From Galaxea fascicularis (lineage: Eukaryota; Cnidaria; Anthozoa; Scleractinia; Euphylliidae): 64,000 nucleotides of DNA. Both the position numbers and the translations under genes were made by a program. The stretch lies in NCBI GenBank assembly GCA_948470475.1, contig OX419336.1, forward strand, positions 1,855,001 through 1,919,000, written 5' to 3'. This document shows positions 10,095 to 23,500 of the stretch, piece after piece. The notes below the pieces were generated by a model that made no database searches, had not been told where the DNA came from, and saw only the letters and a list, made by a program, of their open reading frames with translations. Position 1 is the first letter of the stretch. Every line of letters begins with the position of its first letter.

Positions 10095-10246
10095 GAGCAA
10101 TTATTGAATGGGGCTGAGGTAAGATATGAAGAATTCTGTAGGTCGAGGAGGGTGTTATCCACCAAGGCCGAAGGCTGAGGTGGATAACATCCTCCGAGAT
10201 CTGCAGAATTCTTCATATTCTACGAAAGCCGAATTCAATAATTGCT
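10095..10246. mobile_element. Foldback MITE next to the CRE-repeat element
   Basis: Inverted arms contain AGCAATTATTGAAT, GATATGAAGAATTCTG and GTTATCCACC, meeting at a short loop near 10165. It is nearly a complete hairpin with no coding potential. Confidence 0.7.
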
Positions 10247-10381
10247 ATATTATTCATTCAAAATATTTTCAAACTCTTAAAGGAGAAAACGAGCTTTATT
10301 TTTAACAATTTCGCACCCTCCAACAATTTGTAGACCTAAAATAAAATAACATAATCTCGTTCCCAGCTTTTTTCGGTCAAA

Positions 10382-10501
10382 GGTTCAATAATTTGCAGTG
10401 GGCTGCACTTTTGACATCATGTTGACGTCATCGGTTCAATAATCTGCAGCGGGCTGCACTTTTGACGTCATTTTAACGTCATCGGTTCAATAATCTGCAG
10501 C

Positions 10502-10530
<29 letters not shown>
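10382..10530 (+). repeat. 51-bp tandem repeat, about 2.9 copies
   Basis: Units begin GGTTCAATAAT at 10382, 10433 and 10484. Each carries CTGCAG or a variant and GGGCTGCACTTTTGAC, and the units differ by a few bases. Each contains one consensus CRE palindrome. Confidence 0.85.
10423..10521. promoter_or_regulatory. Three CRE-type TGACGTCA palindromes
   Basis: Exact TGACGTCA lies at 10423-10430, 10463-10470 and 10514-10521, one per tandem unit. A fourth lies outside the array at 10698-10705. CREB/ATF bZIP factors bind this palindrome. Whether these sites act on the kinesin promoter about 1.8 kb downstream is unknown. Confidence 0.5.
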
Positions 10531-10537
<7 letters not shown>

Positions 10538-10974
10538 AAGTTTCTTTCCAAATTTGGTGAACAGCAGCTGGTTATGGTGAATTATGCGTGTGGTTTTAAC
10601 CAATCAGAAACGGGGAAATATTTTTGAATGAATAATAATTTTCCTTGTACATTCGGAACAGATAATGTCCGTGGAAAAATATCCAACATGACGGCCGTGA
10701 CGTCATGTGAAAACGCTCTGTAGGAGAGTTAGCACTCTTCCACAACGCTGAAAATTACTTTAAAGATATACCGCTGGGCAGTTACACCATGGTTTGGTGT
10801 TGGTGTGGGTGCTCACTCCACTGTGGGTTCAAAATGTCCCTTCCGTCCCTGTGAACAAGTGCCCACCCTGTATGAGGGGAGATGGCTGACTCTAAAAATG
10901 GTTAAAACATATCTACCTCAGTTTCTTTCATAAGACTTTTCCCGTCAAAGTTAGGATCGAAACGGAGGCAATCA

Positions 10975-11130
10975 TAGATTTTGATATTTTCCCGCGAGGT
11001 CCGCCAGCTGTAGCCGACCACTGTCGATGGCCCTGAAAGAACTTGTTTGAAGATGCCCTTTACAAGGCTTAATTTATTTTTTCCCCAAAAGCGGCAGGGG
11101 GGGGCAGGCCCCCCGGCCCTTCCCGTGAGT
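10975..11130. repeat. Dispersed repeat, copy 1 (GCGAGGTCCGCCAGCT family)
   Basis: Shares GCGAGGTCCGCCAGCT, then ACCACT and GAAAG at matching spacing with 26240-26400. Both copies run into a G/C-homopolymer-rich tail. No coding potential. Confidence 0.55.
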
Positions 11131-11199
11131 GATCCCTGTACGGATGTATCGCCGGTGATGGACGTATAACGGAACAGATAGATTTATTGCTTTATTGGT

Positions 11200-12256
11200 T
11201 CATTGACTGATTCGATGAGTTGATTTACTTATTGATTGATTTGTTCATTGAATTGCTTTACTGATTAAGGCAATGGTTGTTTCTGTGAACCCAGATCTCC
11301 CGTTGTTAACAACGTCCAGAATGAGTTATTCAGCTATTTTTTGTTTCGGTTGAGGTACCTATGAAAACCATTCTACTCTGAAATTGGAGTTTTACACTCG
11401 AACGGTGGCTCCGGCCAAGTCAAATCATCTGCGTTTTCTATCCCGCTCTTTCAGTTCTAAACAATTATTTGTGCAAATCAATGCAAAAGAAATTCAGAAT
11501 TGATTTACTTCATTAATTAAAGTTAAATTTGACCGGGGTGGGATTTACGAGTATAAAACGAAACCCTCTCCCTCTTTGTCTCTTTATAATATATGTGAGC
11601 GAATTTTAACCCGCCTTTTTAACCTATTCCTACGCAATGGTTATATTTGTATATGTTTCTTAACTACATGATGCATTAACCTTTATAAATATAAAATTGA
11701 CAGAGACCCCCTTTGGTCACCCGTTAAGTCACTGACTAAGCACCCATGATGGGACGAAGAAAAAACAAACAAAAAGAGAACAACAGATGAAATAAATTTG
11801 CATTTTTTTCATAACCATATTACACTGCATGTTTCCGTGAAAGCCATTTGTCATCCAAGTGAAATCGGAAACTGTTGCCTTTCAAGAATTCAATTCCATT
11901 TTATCTGCCATTCCACATCACAAATCTACTCGTAATCTTTTATATCAGTTCGGTAATGACGGATGTCTAAGGAGACATAAGCGTAAGTTTCGATCATTAA
12001 GGGTGATCCTAACAGGCCGATCGTCGCGAGTTTCATTTAAAGCTGCACCGTATACAGTAAAAAAACATTTCCATATTCCAGAGTTCCGGTAACTGATAAG
12101 CTGTCTCCTTGGCTCAGAAGTTTCTTTAAGAAGACAGAGTGAGGCAGGTTTGCAGCAGACTGATTTGGTTGGTAACAATAATAGACAACAGGCAGGGACG
12201 ATGTTCGTTAAAAGCTCACATCGGAGAAGATTTGGAAAATATCAACACTGAGCTAG
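11200..12256. other. Upstream region of the kinesin gene
   Basis: No exon was supported here. The 5' UTR and promoter of the kinesin should lie in the right-hand part. No TATA box stands out. The several open frames of about 77 codons have no domain or splice support. Confidence 0.4.
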
Positions 12257-12293
12257 ATGAAAAGCCAAGGTAGTTTACGTTTGAGCTCTCAAG
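12257..12293 (+). CDS. Kinesin exon 1 (start)
   Basis: ATG at 12257 encodes [12 protein letters not shown]. The donor TCAAG followed by gtgagt leaves one base. It was chosen because it is the only nearby ATG frame with a strong donor whose phase fits the first motor exon 3.7 kb away, creating Gly13. Confidence 0.65.
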
Positions 12294-15200
12294 GTGAGTT
12301 AAGTTATGCACTTTTAAAAGCTATTTTCTTTAAATTCCCTTGGTGTCCCTTGGTGTCCCTTGGTGTTCATGATTAGCACATGCTGTTTCCTCGTGTGTCC
12401 GAAGTATTTTCCAGCGTAACATGGCACCCACAACGCAAATCTGTCAGTTCAAGGAACAAATCGGTTTTCGAGCCATTAAACTATAAGTGTAATTAATGGT
12501 TTCTATTCCAGCAGTTGTAAGCCAGAATTGTCTAGAACATTTGTTTCTCATGATTAAGAAAATGATTTTGTTACATATTTAAGCATTCTTTCGCCTCAAC
12601 TGTGTAAAACCAGTACTTGAAAAAAGCCAACCAGCAGTTCCTAAGAAAACCTACTGCGCTTTATCTTTTATTTTTATTATTTTTAATTTTTGTTTTGCCT
12701 TCAGAAATACTGTCATCTGCAGACCTAAAGTAACGCAACATTTTTTCTTTGCCGAGGAATTTACAATTGAAAATAATTAATGCTCTCCAAACTGCTGTTT
12801 TTAACTATTGTTTTTTAATCATACTAACAGCAATAAATAGCATTCATAAGCTATGGGACACTGTTGCTGTCTGTAAATAACAGCATTTGAGACTTGTCTA
12901 GGAAACGATGTCGTCCACTTTCGATAACAGAATGTTTTTTTCCTGAAACATGCCCGATGATGCCCATTCACGGTAGCCGAAAGGTTACAGATTACAACAT
13001 GTGTCTGTTCGTCATACTTTGAACAACACGGCTTTTCCTAATTTGGTAACCCCGTTCAGTGAAAAGTATGTGAAAATGAAAAACGGGTCAAAAATTGTTC
13101 TATTACGTAAAAAAGTTCCTCTACGCGATGGCCTGTATTGACCAGAGAGACAAATAAAATTATGTTTCCCAAATTATGATACCACGACAAGAATGCTAAA
13201 AATATGAGCTTTTCAACAGTTAATTTAGACAATAATTTACTGCAAATGACCTGACACACAATAACTTTCGTGTAAACAGACTTCTGTCAGCACTCGCATT
13301 CCTGAAATTTTCACCTCCTTGTTGTTTGTTTTATCGCTTAATGTTTTCTCAACAAATTGCGTAAGAAGGAAATAGCAAACTATCATAATACGGCGGACTG
13401 ATAAAAAGGAGTTGATATACTTTCGGAATTTGTCAATCTCACCAATCTCTGGTCAACATTTCAGCCATTTGCGTCTGATTCACACCCCAAGAAAACAATT
13501 TGGATTGTCCCATCTCAAGTGAAGCTGGCTTTCTTTGCGCAAGATAACAGTGTTATAAGTATATAAAACAGAAAATGAGCTTTTTCGCTTTTGTGGAGAC
13601 TGTAGATGGTCAAGTATTTTTAGAAACCCTTGAACTTGTACTTGGCCGGTTCTGCAAGATGATTACGTAATCCAGTGTGACTGTCTCAAACCACTGAGTT
13701 ATAGTGAGGTGTTTTCCGTTTAATTTAAATCAACAGAAAAGAGATCTAACTGAGTTTGTTACTAAAATCGTTACGTCAATATTCACCTGAATATTTACGT
13801 GAAGCATCAAAAGAAAAACGCGTTCTGTATTTACCTTTTATGGAGATATGCAGAATTCTTGAAAGGAATTGGTTGCCACTGAGTGATAAAGAACAAAAGG
13901 CTTTCCCAAAATCTAAAACATTATTTTTCCATTGCGTAATACACCATTTTACTAATGATCAGTTCCCAGTGAATTGTGGGTAGGTCCAGTCTTCTGTGGG
14001 GGCAAACGGGTAAAATTTGAATTTCAAATTACGTCTTTAGAGGGCTGTTTGCCCCCACAGAGGACTGGATCTACCCACAATTCACTGGGAACTGATCATT
14101 AGTAAAATGGTGTATTAGTTTAAGTGCTATTTTCGAAGGGTTTCCTTTTCGTTTTTAACCTAACTGATAACTGGTTCGTATCTCGGCAGCGTGCTCAAGG
14201 TTCAATCATTTTTTTGGTGTTAGATTTTTTGATAATTTGCCGTATACAAAAAAACATTCTAATAATCGATAATTTTAATGCGTTGCAAGCTCGACACTAA
14301 CAGGTGTAAAAATAAAATAATTGGTCTTGTCACTGTGCAAAAGCGATAAGAACGATGACTGAATTGTGAAGCCAAAAGTGCACAAAGACAGCTTATGACC
14401 TATCAATGAATCAGCGGAATGTTGTGAGGTTATTCTGTTTGTTGTTAATTCGATCTGGCAGGAAGTTGATTTGTACATTAAGTTTTAAACTTTTCGAGAC
14501 TGATCATTATCTCTACTTGTGAAAAAAAGCAAAAGGAACTCAGAACCTTTTTTGAAACTGAGCGAAAAAAACATTTAATGGTTAAAAATGACAGATACGG
14601 GGTGAAAATCAACATTCAGCAGGCGCGGATCCAGGATTTTTTAATGGGGGGTACGGGGTGGCTGATACAGTCGGCCACCAAACTATACTATATTTTTTGG
14701 GACCCATGCATGTATTTCCTTTTTTTCACGTATTAGATTTTTATGGTGAGCTTCTCCGAATGGGGGTGGCTAGCCACCCAATCCACCCCCCCCTGGATCC
14801 GCCCCTGTTAAGGATAGTAAAAAACATTAAGACTGAGACTAAATGTATGTGAATGCACAATGTCAGTATTCTTGTCACACGTAGCCACATCCCACATTTT
14901 CATCGCTTGTTTTATCCATGTGGGTACTTGACCCTGGGAATTAGCTATGCCAAGCTGATGAGGTCTAATAAGGGCGAAACAACTTTCCATGGCTGTTAAT
15001 GCTAGGACTTTAAATCTAGTTGGTAGATTTAAGGGGTAATGCCCGCTACCACGTGGCCATAGTGCCAAATGAGTGGCTTTCAGCTCACCAAGACACATTT
15101 AGATCACTGTGAGAATAATGAATATGCACTTGTTTTACGCTTACTTTGGGGAAAGATAGCGAGGGAGGGGTGTATATGAGACTAGTACGCATTATCCGTA

Positions 15201-18200
15201 TCATTGTTTATGTGATCCATATAATTCGCGGTACGATAAGATGGACATTTTTTCAAAGGAATATTCAAGGGGTGATATGAAACAAAATGAACATAAAGAC
15301 CCGAACATCTAAAATAAAATAGGAAATAGAGCGTATTTAGTTAAAGCTCCTCTCGATCTTCTCTTTAAAACAAGACACAAGTGTAATTTCATATTAGAGA
15401 AAATGACAGGCGATCGACCCGCCATTATTTTTAGGTCGCGTCCAGAAGATGGAGTCAGGAAGGGTGATTGTGACCCACTGCGCGACAGGGACAATGCCCG
15501 ATGGGACGCTTTATTCTTGTTTCTTAATTGGTTTATTTGGAGATGGTGTATTAGCCAGTGGTTCAGCCCCCTCTCTACCGGAATTAAAACTGAGAGTTAG
15601 GCCCTTCTACGAGCCACGCAGTCCTCATGTATGGGTGGCGTTCAGTCTCAGTTGAAGTTCCAAGCGAGCAAAGGATTATTTATGTATATTAGATGGGTGG
15701 TGTCTTGTTAACTCGTAGTATATACTAATAGGGAGAGTAGCGTGCTATTCATCTCTGAACAACTCCTGCAAAAATCGTTATTGTTGACAAGAATAAATGA
15801 GTAAAAAATCTTTTTGAGCTCAATTATCTCACAATTTTTGCATATACTTAAGACATTTTCGCGGCTTGGTAAATATCCACCACTAGCCACCTTCAATTCG
15901 GTAAATAAATCAGTGTTAACTATCCCTTAATGTGGTGGATCGCCTTCCATGCTTTACTTAAAGCAGTATTTGAGGTTCGAAAATCTGATCATCACTCCTT
16001 ATTCATGTAGGCTCTGACGTATTTGAGGAATCTGCAGCAAATAGAGTTCAAGTATACGTCAGGATTCGTCCCTTAGTTCCAAGTGACGTCAGAAGCGTTG
16101 ATGGAAAGGGTGCGGTTAGTGTGGAGGATGTGGATGTCACCCAGGTAACGCTTCTTAACCCTTTAACTCCCTAGATCTGATTATCAATTCTCCTTTCTAA
16201 CTGCTATACAGTTTCTTGTACATTAGCTAAGAGAATTTGGGGATATATCTAGACAACATTGTCTGATGGAGAATGTATTGATATTATTACTATATAAGTT
16301 ACATGAGTTCGCGCAAGGCTCTCCTGAGCTCACAGGGCTTCCTTCTTCAAGTTTCAGATAAAATTTCGGTCGCAAATTTAGCAAATTTTCGTCGAAGATC
16401 CGATGGGCAGATCTTCTTCCTTATTCACAAATGTTAAGAGCTGAGCATTTCTATGTATTTTTTCCTATACGTCTATTGTAACAATAGCGCTTTTCAACTC
16501 ATTGTTCGACAACTTATTTAATTTTTTTTTCTTTGTAATGTTTTCTGTATGTTTCAGTAAATAAAAATAATAACTGACATGCTAATCACTTCTAGAGGTT
16601 GCAAATGGAAATCTCCCCGAATGTAGCGTATCTCCTAATTTACAATAAAATTCGACGGCTGTTTGTAGATCCCAGAAGTAGATGTTATGACGTAATAAGG
16701 TAGTCATGTGACTTGCCATGCGCTCTTGCGAAGTAGTTGTCGAACCGCCATTAAAACGTTGTTGTTGTTGTTGTTGTTCGTAAGCTGTGGAAGTCATTTG
16801 AAACCAAACACTACAGCAGAGATCTTCGTAATGAGAACCAACCAGATTCAATGGATTATGTCATTTGAGAAAGAGCAAAAACAATTCTATAACATTTCTC
16901 ACTGTTTTACGCCAATAGATGTAAACATTCATGAAGTACCTATCCCGGACACGGTTTTATCCGGCGATCGCGAACCCCGAAATTGGGCGATCCAGGAAGC
17001 AGCCCATATTTTTTTTTATCTGTGACATGGTGGCCGATCTAGAATCTGATATCTGTTCAAAACCCAGGAGGTTTTAGAGGAAAGAATGAATGTGTTCAAT
17101 ATTAACCAACTAAACTTTCATGGAAAAACACAAACTGAGTTATTTTTAAAGTTAATATTAAGTACTTCCCACAAATAGTAGCAACCGTAGAAAAAAAAAC
17201 AGTGACTGTAAATTTAGCTGTCTTTTATACTAAGGAACTATTTTAATACCATGGAGCCATTTCCGTCTTAACAAACTCTGCTGTCTGGTAATGACTTAAG
17301 TCTGTCGGTTTAAAATCGGAAATGTTTTAGGCTCTTGTCTAGGGCCTATGTTAGGGAACTTTGCTTTTTCACATTCCTCGAAGAGAGTGAATAAGTGCTA
17401 TTACAACTGAGGGATACACTTTTTTTTCCGACAGAAGCTAATTCGAGGAGAGGATATATTCCTTTTATATTCTTGCCCGTTTGAACTGAGTCGTTTTATA
17501 CCTGCAAAGAATGCAGTGGTGACGAGAAGTATCATTTTGCAGATAGATAAGCGTAAGATCTGCCTGCATTGGCAGTTATAGATGGTTGGAAAGACTTCTT
17601 TTCCGGAGAATCACAATGGATCACGTATTATGTTTACGGGACCGTGATAAGACATAACTGATTAATCTCTTTTAAAACAAGAATCGTTTATTTATCCAAT
17701 GCGTTATTGATTTAGAACAATATTTAATTTAGAACGTCCGTTGAAGCGGGGTCAGTGAATTTCTAAACGAGATTACAGTCCATAACTACAGTCTCTTTTT
17801 ATGAAGATTGTATTTTATAAGAACATCGCGATCGAGGCTGGGATTTGGAAAAGAATATGATTTTGTGTGGTGCAAATTTTTAAATACAATACGATTATAT
17901 GTTTCTAGCTAAACTCTATAAAAGTCTTCCCAGCTTTTTCTATAGGGCAAAAATAGTCAACTAACGACAGCACGTGCACAACATAACAGAATACAGATCT
18001 GCGGACAACAAACTATTGTGATTGATACCCAAATACGTTCTAAACGGAAATGTCATACGCTGTAATCTAAGAATAAACACAAGAATATTCATGGCTTCAG
18101 CCTAAAATGGGCAGAATAATAAGAATATTCAGCCTGCAGCTGGTCCGGAAAAACAATATTCTTATAAAAGAAGAACGTACTTTAACTCAGAAAAGCAAAG

Positions 18201-20350
18201 CAAATCCTCAATGTCTTATTTTCCCTCACGCCATCTTTTCCTTAAAACAAGTTTTACTTTCACAAGATTCGTGTTGTGGACGGGAAAAAGGAGAAGATTT
18301 TTCCGTTTGACAGAATATTGCCACCGGATGCTACAAATGAAGAGGTAAGCATTGTACCTAGACCACTTTTACAAATCCGATAAATGACGGGATCGGAATG
18401 ATCAAGTGGTATTGTTGCAATTGTCAATGTTTATTATCATTAGGTCAAAGCTACAGGTTTATATAATAACATAGAATTGGTCAAACAATCTGCTTTCGAC
18501 AGAGACTAAGATTTTATTAATTTTGAGTGGCTTAAATTTAGTTTTTACTTAACTTTACAAGGCATTAAGTTCTTTCAAAAAAATACCTCTTTACATGATC
18601 CCGGCATGTTTTTCTAAAGACTTAAAACAAAAACTGGAACTCACATGTATACGACATTCACGTTCATCGATTGAAATGCTACCCAGCATTTTCCACCTCA
18701 ACTTTTTCAGTATCTTGTGAGTCGTGAAGGGAAAAATTGTGAGGCATTTTTGCTGTATGGGTTTCACAATTTATTGTGAATATCATCAAACCACCTCCTT
18801 CAACAAACCCCAAGAATTACTGATTATACCAAGGGATAAAAGTGTTTGATCCCTAATCTCGCATGGCGCCCAGTTGCCTAGTCCTAGACCGGAACTGGAT
18901 GTGGCGAGAAACTTTTCCGGCTAAAAATGGAAAAGTATTCACCGTGATTCACCCTTTGCGTTGTGTTTTCAGGTGTACCAGGTCGTTGGTAAACCGCTGG
19001 TTGAGGCATCCATGACAGGCCTTAATAGCATCCTGATGGCTTACGGACAAACAGGGGCAGGTTAGAAAAAATATTTTCTTCCATTTTCGACTTTTAAATG
19101 CAGTGAACCCTCCACTGACGGAAAGCTTATGTTCTCACCGCAATAAGCAGCATACTTCCCACCCGCCATTGATGGCGGGATACGGACAAATTTTCCTTTT
19201 GAAGAGGCTTAAATGCCCTCTTTATCCTTCGTGTTCTTGGTGTAGTTTATGTTTATCCACAATCTGTCAAGATTGATCTTTAGATATAACTTGGTTGTTA
19301 AATCTGTCTTTTTTCCTGTGTATCTAACATTACAGGTAAAACGCACACTCTGATGGCCGCAGATGGTTTAACCACAAGTGTAGTATCGCACGTCTTTGCT
19401 CTCATCAGTAAAGACGCTGCCCATTCATATGCGGTGAGTAATATAACAGAGTTACGCACGTGCAGAGCAATCAGCCATATTAGCCTTACAGAGCTATAGT
19501 TTGGTCAAAGCTTTTTCGTTTCATGCCATTGAAGAATTAGAGAAAGCTAATCTAGATCTGATTACTACTGAACAGCTTTAGGTTGCCAGCCGGCATTTGT
19601 TTTATAACCTGCATGTCTGAAGTACTATGATTAGCCATTCAGATTTTGGCCAGAAAAGAAATGTTACGCGAAGTGAAAAGAAGAGTAGGGCTGTTCCTCA
19701 TGTTAACTCCTCGCATCTTTTGTCGGCAAACCCACGCCCAAAATCTAAAAGCTGGCACCCGATAAGGATTCGACAGCCGTTTTTTCACGCTATAACAGCA
19801 ATATTTAAGACACAATTTTTTTCCTTGTACGAGTAAAGGCGTGTTAGTCTTTAAACTAACACCTCTTTGTTACAGGCCGCGCGAAACTATTCACAAAGCT
19901 TCAGCATTTTAACGCACATGCTGCTTCCTTTTTTTTTTTTTTCCTTTCGATTTCGCGCCTTCTTGAACTCGTGTTTAAACAGTAAATAATAATTACAGTA
20001 TTTATACAATTTCGCCTTAGGCTGGTTCACTCATATTGAAGGACAATTTTCCCCTGGGTATGTACCCCCGTGTCAACAGATTCCGAACGCAAAACCATCC
20101 GAACCCCTCTACCCCAATGCAGCTAATTTGTCACGCCGAGAATTTTCCGGCTATAATTACTTCATCATCGCCGAGTCTCGGGTCAATTTCCCTCAGCGCA
20201 GTTAATAACAAAAGGCTTTTGTTTCCATGTGTGATGAGGAATTTGAGCCAGAACAATGGGCCATTTCTTGATACAAGGTATCACTTTTTCATCCTGAATA
20301 CATGAAAATGAAGACGGAGAAGGGGATAACGACCATTAGTATCACCCAAC

Positions 20351-20388
<38 letters not shown>

Positions 20389-20533
20389 GCTACTAGAGGA
20401 CTATTAGTGATAGTCCTCGAGTAGCAATCGAGCGTTACACTTTCTTTCGTATTATTCCCAAATAAATATTTCTTCAACTTGCATTTGCTAACTTTATTAT
20501 TGCCTTTTCTGCCCGACTAGTCGGGTGATACTA

Positions 20534-20567
<34 letters not shown>

Positions 20568-23500
20568 GTCTAATTGTTAATTATCTAACAGCCTGTTCCA
20601 AAGGCGACTGATTAATATCTCTTATCTCTTATCTTAAGATTTGTTCCTTTCATAGAGTATCGTAATTTTGGTTTCCGAGTCCGCACCAAAATAATACAGA
20701 GTGACGACACCCAAGGTGAAAGACCCTTAATTACCCTAGGGAGTCCCCCAGGGAAGCCTTTGCACTCCTCTCCTTTCCCCTCCCGTACAGTGAACTTCGC
20801 GACAGAAAACACCTCGCTGTCTGCTCTCAGGGGAGACGTCGTTTCCAGCTGCGTCTATGTTTCCTTATTACTGTAGCAGCAGGTAATTTAAGAGTATCGA
20901 ATTCTCTTGTATTCTTTCAGGTGACGTGTTCTTACCTACAGATCTACCAAGAGCGAGTTTACGATCTGCTAGGTCCTGAGAAATCAGGACCAGAGGTATT
21001 TTTGAGAGAACATCCGAAAAAAGGTATAGTACATGGTCGACTGGGTAATCATGGTCTTTATTCAAACAAAAAGTCGAATTCAGCACTATATGTACAAAAT
21101 GAATTAATGAAATCAGTGCCGACAACAGCAAACTCCGAACAAGCCCAGGGTCTTGATCGCAGTCTGCAAAAAAGATGAATTATGAACATTATGTCACCTG
21201 TTCTGAAAAAGCTTAGTGTATTTTTTTTTGCTCATTCCGTGGAGGGCAAAGTCTGGAGAATGCGTGTAAATTTTTGAGAGAACATCCACTCGCGCACTCC
21301 TAAATTAATTTTGGACGAGAGAAGTGCTGTCAGTTTTGCAAGCATAAGAAACCAGTTCAAGATTGTACTCCTTCATTTTAAACGGTACAAAGTTGATGAA
21401 TTTTGTGCTGTTTAAACAATAACACAGACAAATGAACCCACTCATAGCAGGGAATCACCCGGAGACAACATATATTTTTCCTTTCTTTGGCAGGTGTTTA
21501 TGTGGAGAACCTATCCGAGTATTTTGTCAAGTCTCCTGAAGAGATCGGCAGATTGCTGAAATCAGGCAAAAAGAAACTTGCCATAGCTGAGACAAAAATG
21601 AATAGGCAGTCAAGCAGGTAAGTAAAAGCCGTTATGTTTAACAACAACTATCCAGGTTTATGAGCCCAGGGGAGATTTAACCCCGATCGGAAACTTTCAA
21701 AAGTTAAACGGGGATTTTCATCGTATAAGGAGTCTTTGAGTCAAACCGTGAGCTGATATGTTGAGCAATTCAGTTGAACGTTATAGCGATGAGTGTCTCG
21801 GGGATCGACACGCTAACATTTTAAAGCCAGTTATAGTTTTACCATTCATCCATTGAACACTGCAGGCGGTCAGGTGTAATGTGACTCGCGTGTTGCAGAA
21901 ACCATGCTGTGTTATGTTTAGCGACCAATATTCAGCTTAACACCCTTTCTGAGCGATTGCTCTTTTGCTTAGTTTTCATGTTCAGCACACTCGTTTGCAT
22001 AATACTTACAAAATGATAAACTAGGACGAAGAGAGGAGACGTTGGAGAAGAAAGCTGGTAACGTTATGTACAGCCGGCAAAACAGCGCTTTCTGGTCGCA
22101 CATGCCACAGAGGCTGGGCTGCCTGTAGCCAAATTGTCAAAGGGTGGTAGTTCTGTAAATATCACCTTGATCAAACCTGTTCTTTGGCCTTTGAGTCTTC
22201 ATTCCTCGATGTCCCTCAGCACCTGTTTTCTCTCTTCTTAGGGAATCCAAAAAATAGGCATAGGCTGGCTGCTGAAACATCCTGACAAAGAAGAAAGAGT
22301 TTAATAATTAGTAAAACCATCAATGACGCGAGCAATGCCGCATGCGCCACACAAATCTGGAACAAATATCGATCCAAAATGTTTTGCAAAATTCCTATCT
22401 CATCATATGCATACCATATGAGCTGCTCTGTTATTTCAGATCCCACGCAGTCTGTCTTCTCAAGATAGAAAGACTCAGTGTTCCTCGACGATATGGAGGT
22501 TTGTAATAATTCCCTAGCTTTCATGGTTTGTTTCTTCTTCTTTTTTTGTTGTTTTGTTTTGTTTTTCAGAAATTTTGCATGCACGCTGCGGTTTCTACTT
22601 TCTTGTTTGTTCACAACAACTCCAAGGAATAAAATGATAGTTTGGGCACCGTTACTGTAACTACTGATGTTATTTTTTATGTCGAAATTGGGTTAAGACC
22701 AGTTTAACCCCAACACATGTCACCAGACAAAAATCCGCACACAGGAAGTCAAGACTCTTTTAATTCGAAGATTATCTGCACATCATACTAGAGTAAGCGT
22801 TGCAAATATATAACAAAAGAACAGACGCATGATAAATACAACGGGAGCATGAGTATTCAAATATTAAAAAAGATCTCGACTGATCAACGTGATTAGTTTG
22901 TATGGGAAAATACATTTTAAGATGAGAATTATTCGTTGGAGTCAGTTTAACATAATTCGTTCTTGATGTTTAAAAAAGAGATCCGTAGTCAATGATTCTG
23001 GAGTTAATCTATTGTCGATTTATTTTTTGTTTTTAGAGCATCGTGGTCGTTAGTTGACCCATATCATGTACTATTCTCTAGAAAATAAGGCACAATTAAG
23101 ATGCCCAGCTACTATTTTTCGCTCAGTCAAACTGCTGTAATGAATTAGACTACTATACCGAAAAATGAAAATGTGAAGCTTCACAGTTGCGGGATGTACC
23201 TGAGCTTAGTGTGATAAGAATACGTCACAATTTAAGGTATCCAGGTAAGCTGAAGGCCACACATAGGGCACTGTGGCCACATGGTAGCGGACATTAACCC
23301 TCAAATCTACTCAAACGTTATTCGGTAGATTCTCGCTACCACGTGGCCATATGCGTGACCATAGTGCCCTTTCAGCTTACCTGGACACATTAAATTGTGA
23401 GGTATTCTTGTCTTACTATACCAAGAAGTCACGTTTTCTTTCTGCTTGACTTCACCTTCCTTCATTCTCCACCTTGACACATGGCATTGTTTGGGAGCTA

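Larger units (their letters stand above)
10249..10635. mobile_element. Short element with inverted ends, carrying a tandem repeat
   Basis: ATTATTCATTCAAAATATTT at the left is matched in inverted orientation by AAATATTTTTGAATGAATAA at the right. The element encloses the 51-bp tandem array at 10382-10530. It directly abuts the foldback MITE to its left. Confidence 0.55.
12294..16010 (+). other. Kinesin intron 1
   Basis: A 3.7-kb intron with GT-AG ends. It holds a foldback MITE (13938-14117), a hAT-like MITE (14620-14807) and part of a dispersed repeat near 15015-15115. The rest is unassigned AT-rich sequence with no supported exon. Confidence 0.6.

Noticed and set aside
10382..10530. Tandem repeats considered as a CRISPR array
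   Set aside because: Units are contiguous with no unique spacers, and the setting is an animal genome.
13756..13983. 75-codon frame running into the foldback MITE
   Set aside because: Half of it is MITE arm sequence; no domain.
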